NCBI RefSeq assembly: GCF_900155965.1 | Contig: NZ_FTMG01000004.1 | Coordinates: 310,001 to 374,000, forward strand | Source of the DNA: Mucilaginibacter lappiensis | GTDB taxonomy: Bacteria > Bacteroidota > Bacteroidia > Sphingobacteriales > Sphingobacteriaceae | Direction: 5' to 3' | Length of the DNA: 64,000 nt | Position numbers and translations under genes: made by a program | In this document: positions 63,111-64,000 of the stretch, piece after piece | Layout of the letters: each line of letters begins with the position of its first letter | How positions within the stretch are numbered: position 1 is the stretch's first letter | Notes under the pieces: generated by a model | What the model was told of the DNA's origin: nothing | Database searches by the model: none | What the model saw: only the letters and a program-made list of their open reading frames with translations

Positions 63111-63884
63111 ATGTGTTTAATTAAAGTTCATATCAAATACCAGGATGACATTAGTTGGCAAAACGGGGCGGGTTGTGATTATAAATTAAAAGATGGTCAA
63201 GTTGATGTTTGGCGTATCAGGATTAGCTCCAACCTGGTACTTATTGATGACTTTTTTAAAGTATTGTTGCCCGACGAAATAATAAGGGCCAACCGTTATG
63301 TACAAAAAAAAGACAAGCTCCGGTTTGTTGTAAGTCGTGGGGCGTTGCGTTGTTTATTAAGTAAATATACCAATCAACCGGCCACCACTATTAAATTTGT
63401 TATCAGCGCTAATAAGAAACCCTATATACAGCAACAAAATTTAAAGTATAATGTATCACATGCTGGTGATTGGGTTTTAATAGCCATATCAAACACGGAG
63501 GTTGGTGTTGATACTGAAGAAATAGATCACTCTTTTAGTTATAAGGAGATCCTCGCTGATTATTTCAGTAAAGATGAAATCAATTACATTGCTCACCAGG
63601 GTTCCAGTAATAGCTTTTTTTTACTCTGGACGCGTAAAGAAGCCTTAACCAAAGCAACCGCCATTGGTTTAGACAACAACCTAAAACATATCCCCAGTTT
63701 AAACGGTGATCACGAATTAGACGGGGGCTTATTGGCCTCAAGTGGTAATTGGAAAATGAACAGTTTTAAAACAGACGAAAATAATATGGCAAGCCTGGCC
63801 ACCGAAATAACAGCAGGACATATCATGTATTGGGATGTTAACTTTGAGAAATTTTTACCGGGCTTTAAACAATCCGTACTTTAA
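63111..63884 (+). CDS. Sfp-type 4'-phosphopantetheinyl transferase
   Basis: The 257-residue protein has the three Sfp-type signatures: [25 protein letters not shown] (P1-like, conserved NxSH), [10 protein letters not shown] (magnesium-binding GVD-x-E) and [18 protein letters not shown] (W-x-x-KE-x3-K). It transfers phosphopantetheine from CoA to carrier-domain serines and should activate all four carriers of the cluster (Ser567, Ser559, Ser1552, Ser1027 in their proteins). It starts 8 bases behind the C-A-PCP-TE gene and is the last plus-strand gene in the window. Its 3' end overlaps a convergent glycosyltransferase gene by 30 bases. Confidence 0.93.
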   Translation: MCLIKVHIKYQDDISWQNGAGCDYKLKDGQVDVWRIRISSNLVLIDDFFKVLLPDEIIRANRYVQKKDKLRFVVSRGALRCLLSKYTNQPATTIKFVISANKKPYIQQQNLKYNVSHAGDWVLIAISNTEVGVDTEEIDHSFSYKEILADYFSKDEINYIAHQGSSNSFFLLWTRKEALTKATAIGLDNNLKHIPSLNGDHELDGGLLASSGNWKMNSFKTDENNMASLATEITAGHIMYWDVNFEKFLPGFKQSVL

Positions 63885-64000
63885 TATACAGAATATTGCT
63901 CTGACCCCATCTTTCCACCCTATCTTTTTTCCTTCTTCGTAAGTACGACCATAATAAGATATGCCAACTTCATATATCCTGATCTTGGGAATCCGCGAAA
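63855..64000 (-). CDS. Family 2 glycosyltransferase, C-terminal end only (polyprenyl-phosphate sugar synthase-like)
   Basis: Read on the minus strand from the window edge to a stop at 63855, the frame gives about 48 residues including [40 protein letters not shown] and a basic tail YGLFKAR. This is the recognisable C-terminus of dolichol-phosphate-mannose-synthase-like GT2 proteins of Bacteroidota (the [21 protein letters not shown] motif). The rest lies outside the window. Its last 30 bases overlap the end of the phosphopantetheinyl transferase gene on the other strand. Such enzymes make lipid-linked sugars used by extracytoplasmic glycosyltransferases. Confidence 0.75.
   Translation of the reverse strand, partial: SRIPKIRIYEVGISYYGRTYEEGKKIGWKDGVRAIFCILKYGLFKAR

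Overview
The window looks like the chromosome of a Bacteroidota species of the family Sphingobacteriaceae, probably Mucilaginibacter or a close relative. This is judged from SusC/SusD pairs, an ECF sigma/FecR pair, a SusC-type receptor with an STN domain, many secreted glycoside hydrolases, VCBS/ASPIC proteins and AT-rich spacers with few clear Shine-Dalgarno sites. No rRNA, tRNA, insertion sequence, prophage or CRISPR array was seen.

Layout. (1) 1-8795, plus strand: the end of a SusC receptor, its SusD partner, then a VCBS/ASPIC-UnbV protein, a vanadium-haloperoxidase-type PAP2 enzyme and a cytochrome c/VCBS protein. (2) 8882-19857, minus strand: five exported glycosidases (GH92, GH29 with binding modules, GH20, GH2, GH29) whose combined activities fit stepwise removal of an N-glycan core. 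(3) 20038-27545, plus strand: ECF sigma factor, FecR anti-sigma factor, STN-containing SusC and a GH3 glycosidase, with no SusD. (4) 27584-35117: housekeeping and accessory genes (Zn alcohol dehydrogenase, MgtC, SMUG2-like glycosylase, type B carboxylesterase, Nudix-fold regulator, VOC proteins) and one frameshifted small gene. (5) 35584-64000: an exopolysaccharide cluster that runs into a nonribosomal peptide/polyketide cluster.

Region 5 is the most interesting part. A response regulator overlaps a fusion of a degenerate receiver domain to a polyprenyl-phosphate sugar transferase. These are followed by a short TolC-like protein, a Wzz/Wzc-like ATPase, a 45-residue membrane microprotein, an O-antigen-ligase/polymerase-like protein, a hexapeptide acyltransferase, a Wzx-like flippase and glycosyltransferases. 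The same stretch carries a stand-alone A-PCP-TE synthetase, an OafA-type acyltransferase (opposite strand), two more GT2 enzymes, a 2203-residue A-PCP-KS-AT-ACP-aminotransferase hybrid, a C-A-PCP-TE synthetase and an Sfp-type phosphopantetheinyl transferase.

Read by collinearity, the assembly line would load an amino acid, extend it with malonate, convert the beta-ketone to a beta-amine, couple the product to a small (glycine-like) amino acid and release it by thioesterase. Whether this product decorates the polysaccharide or is an independent metabolite cannot be told from sequence alone. The window ends inside a convergent GT2 gene whose 3' end overlaps the phosphopantetheinyl transferase gene.
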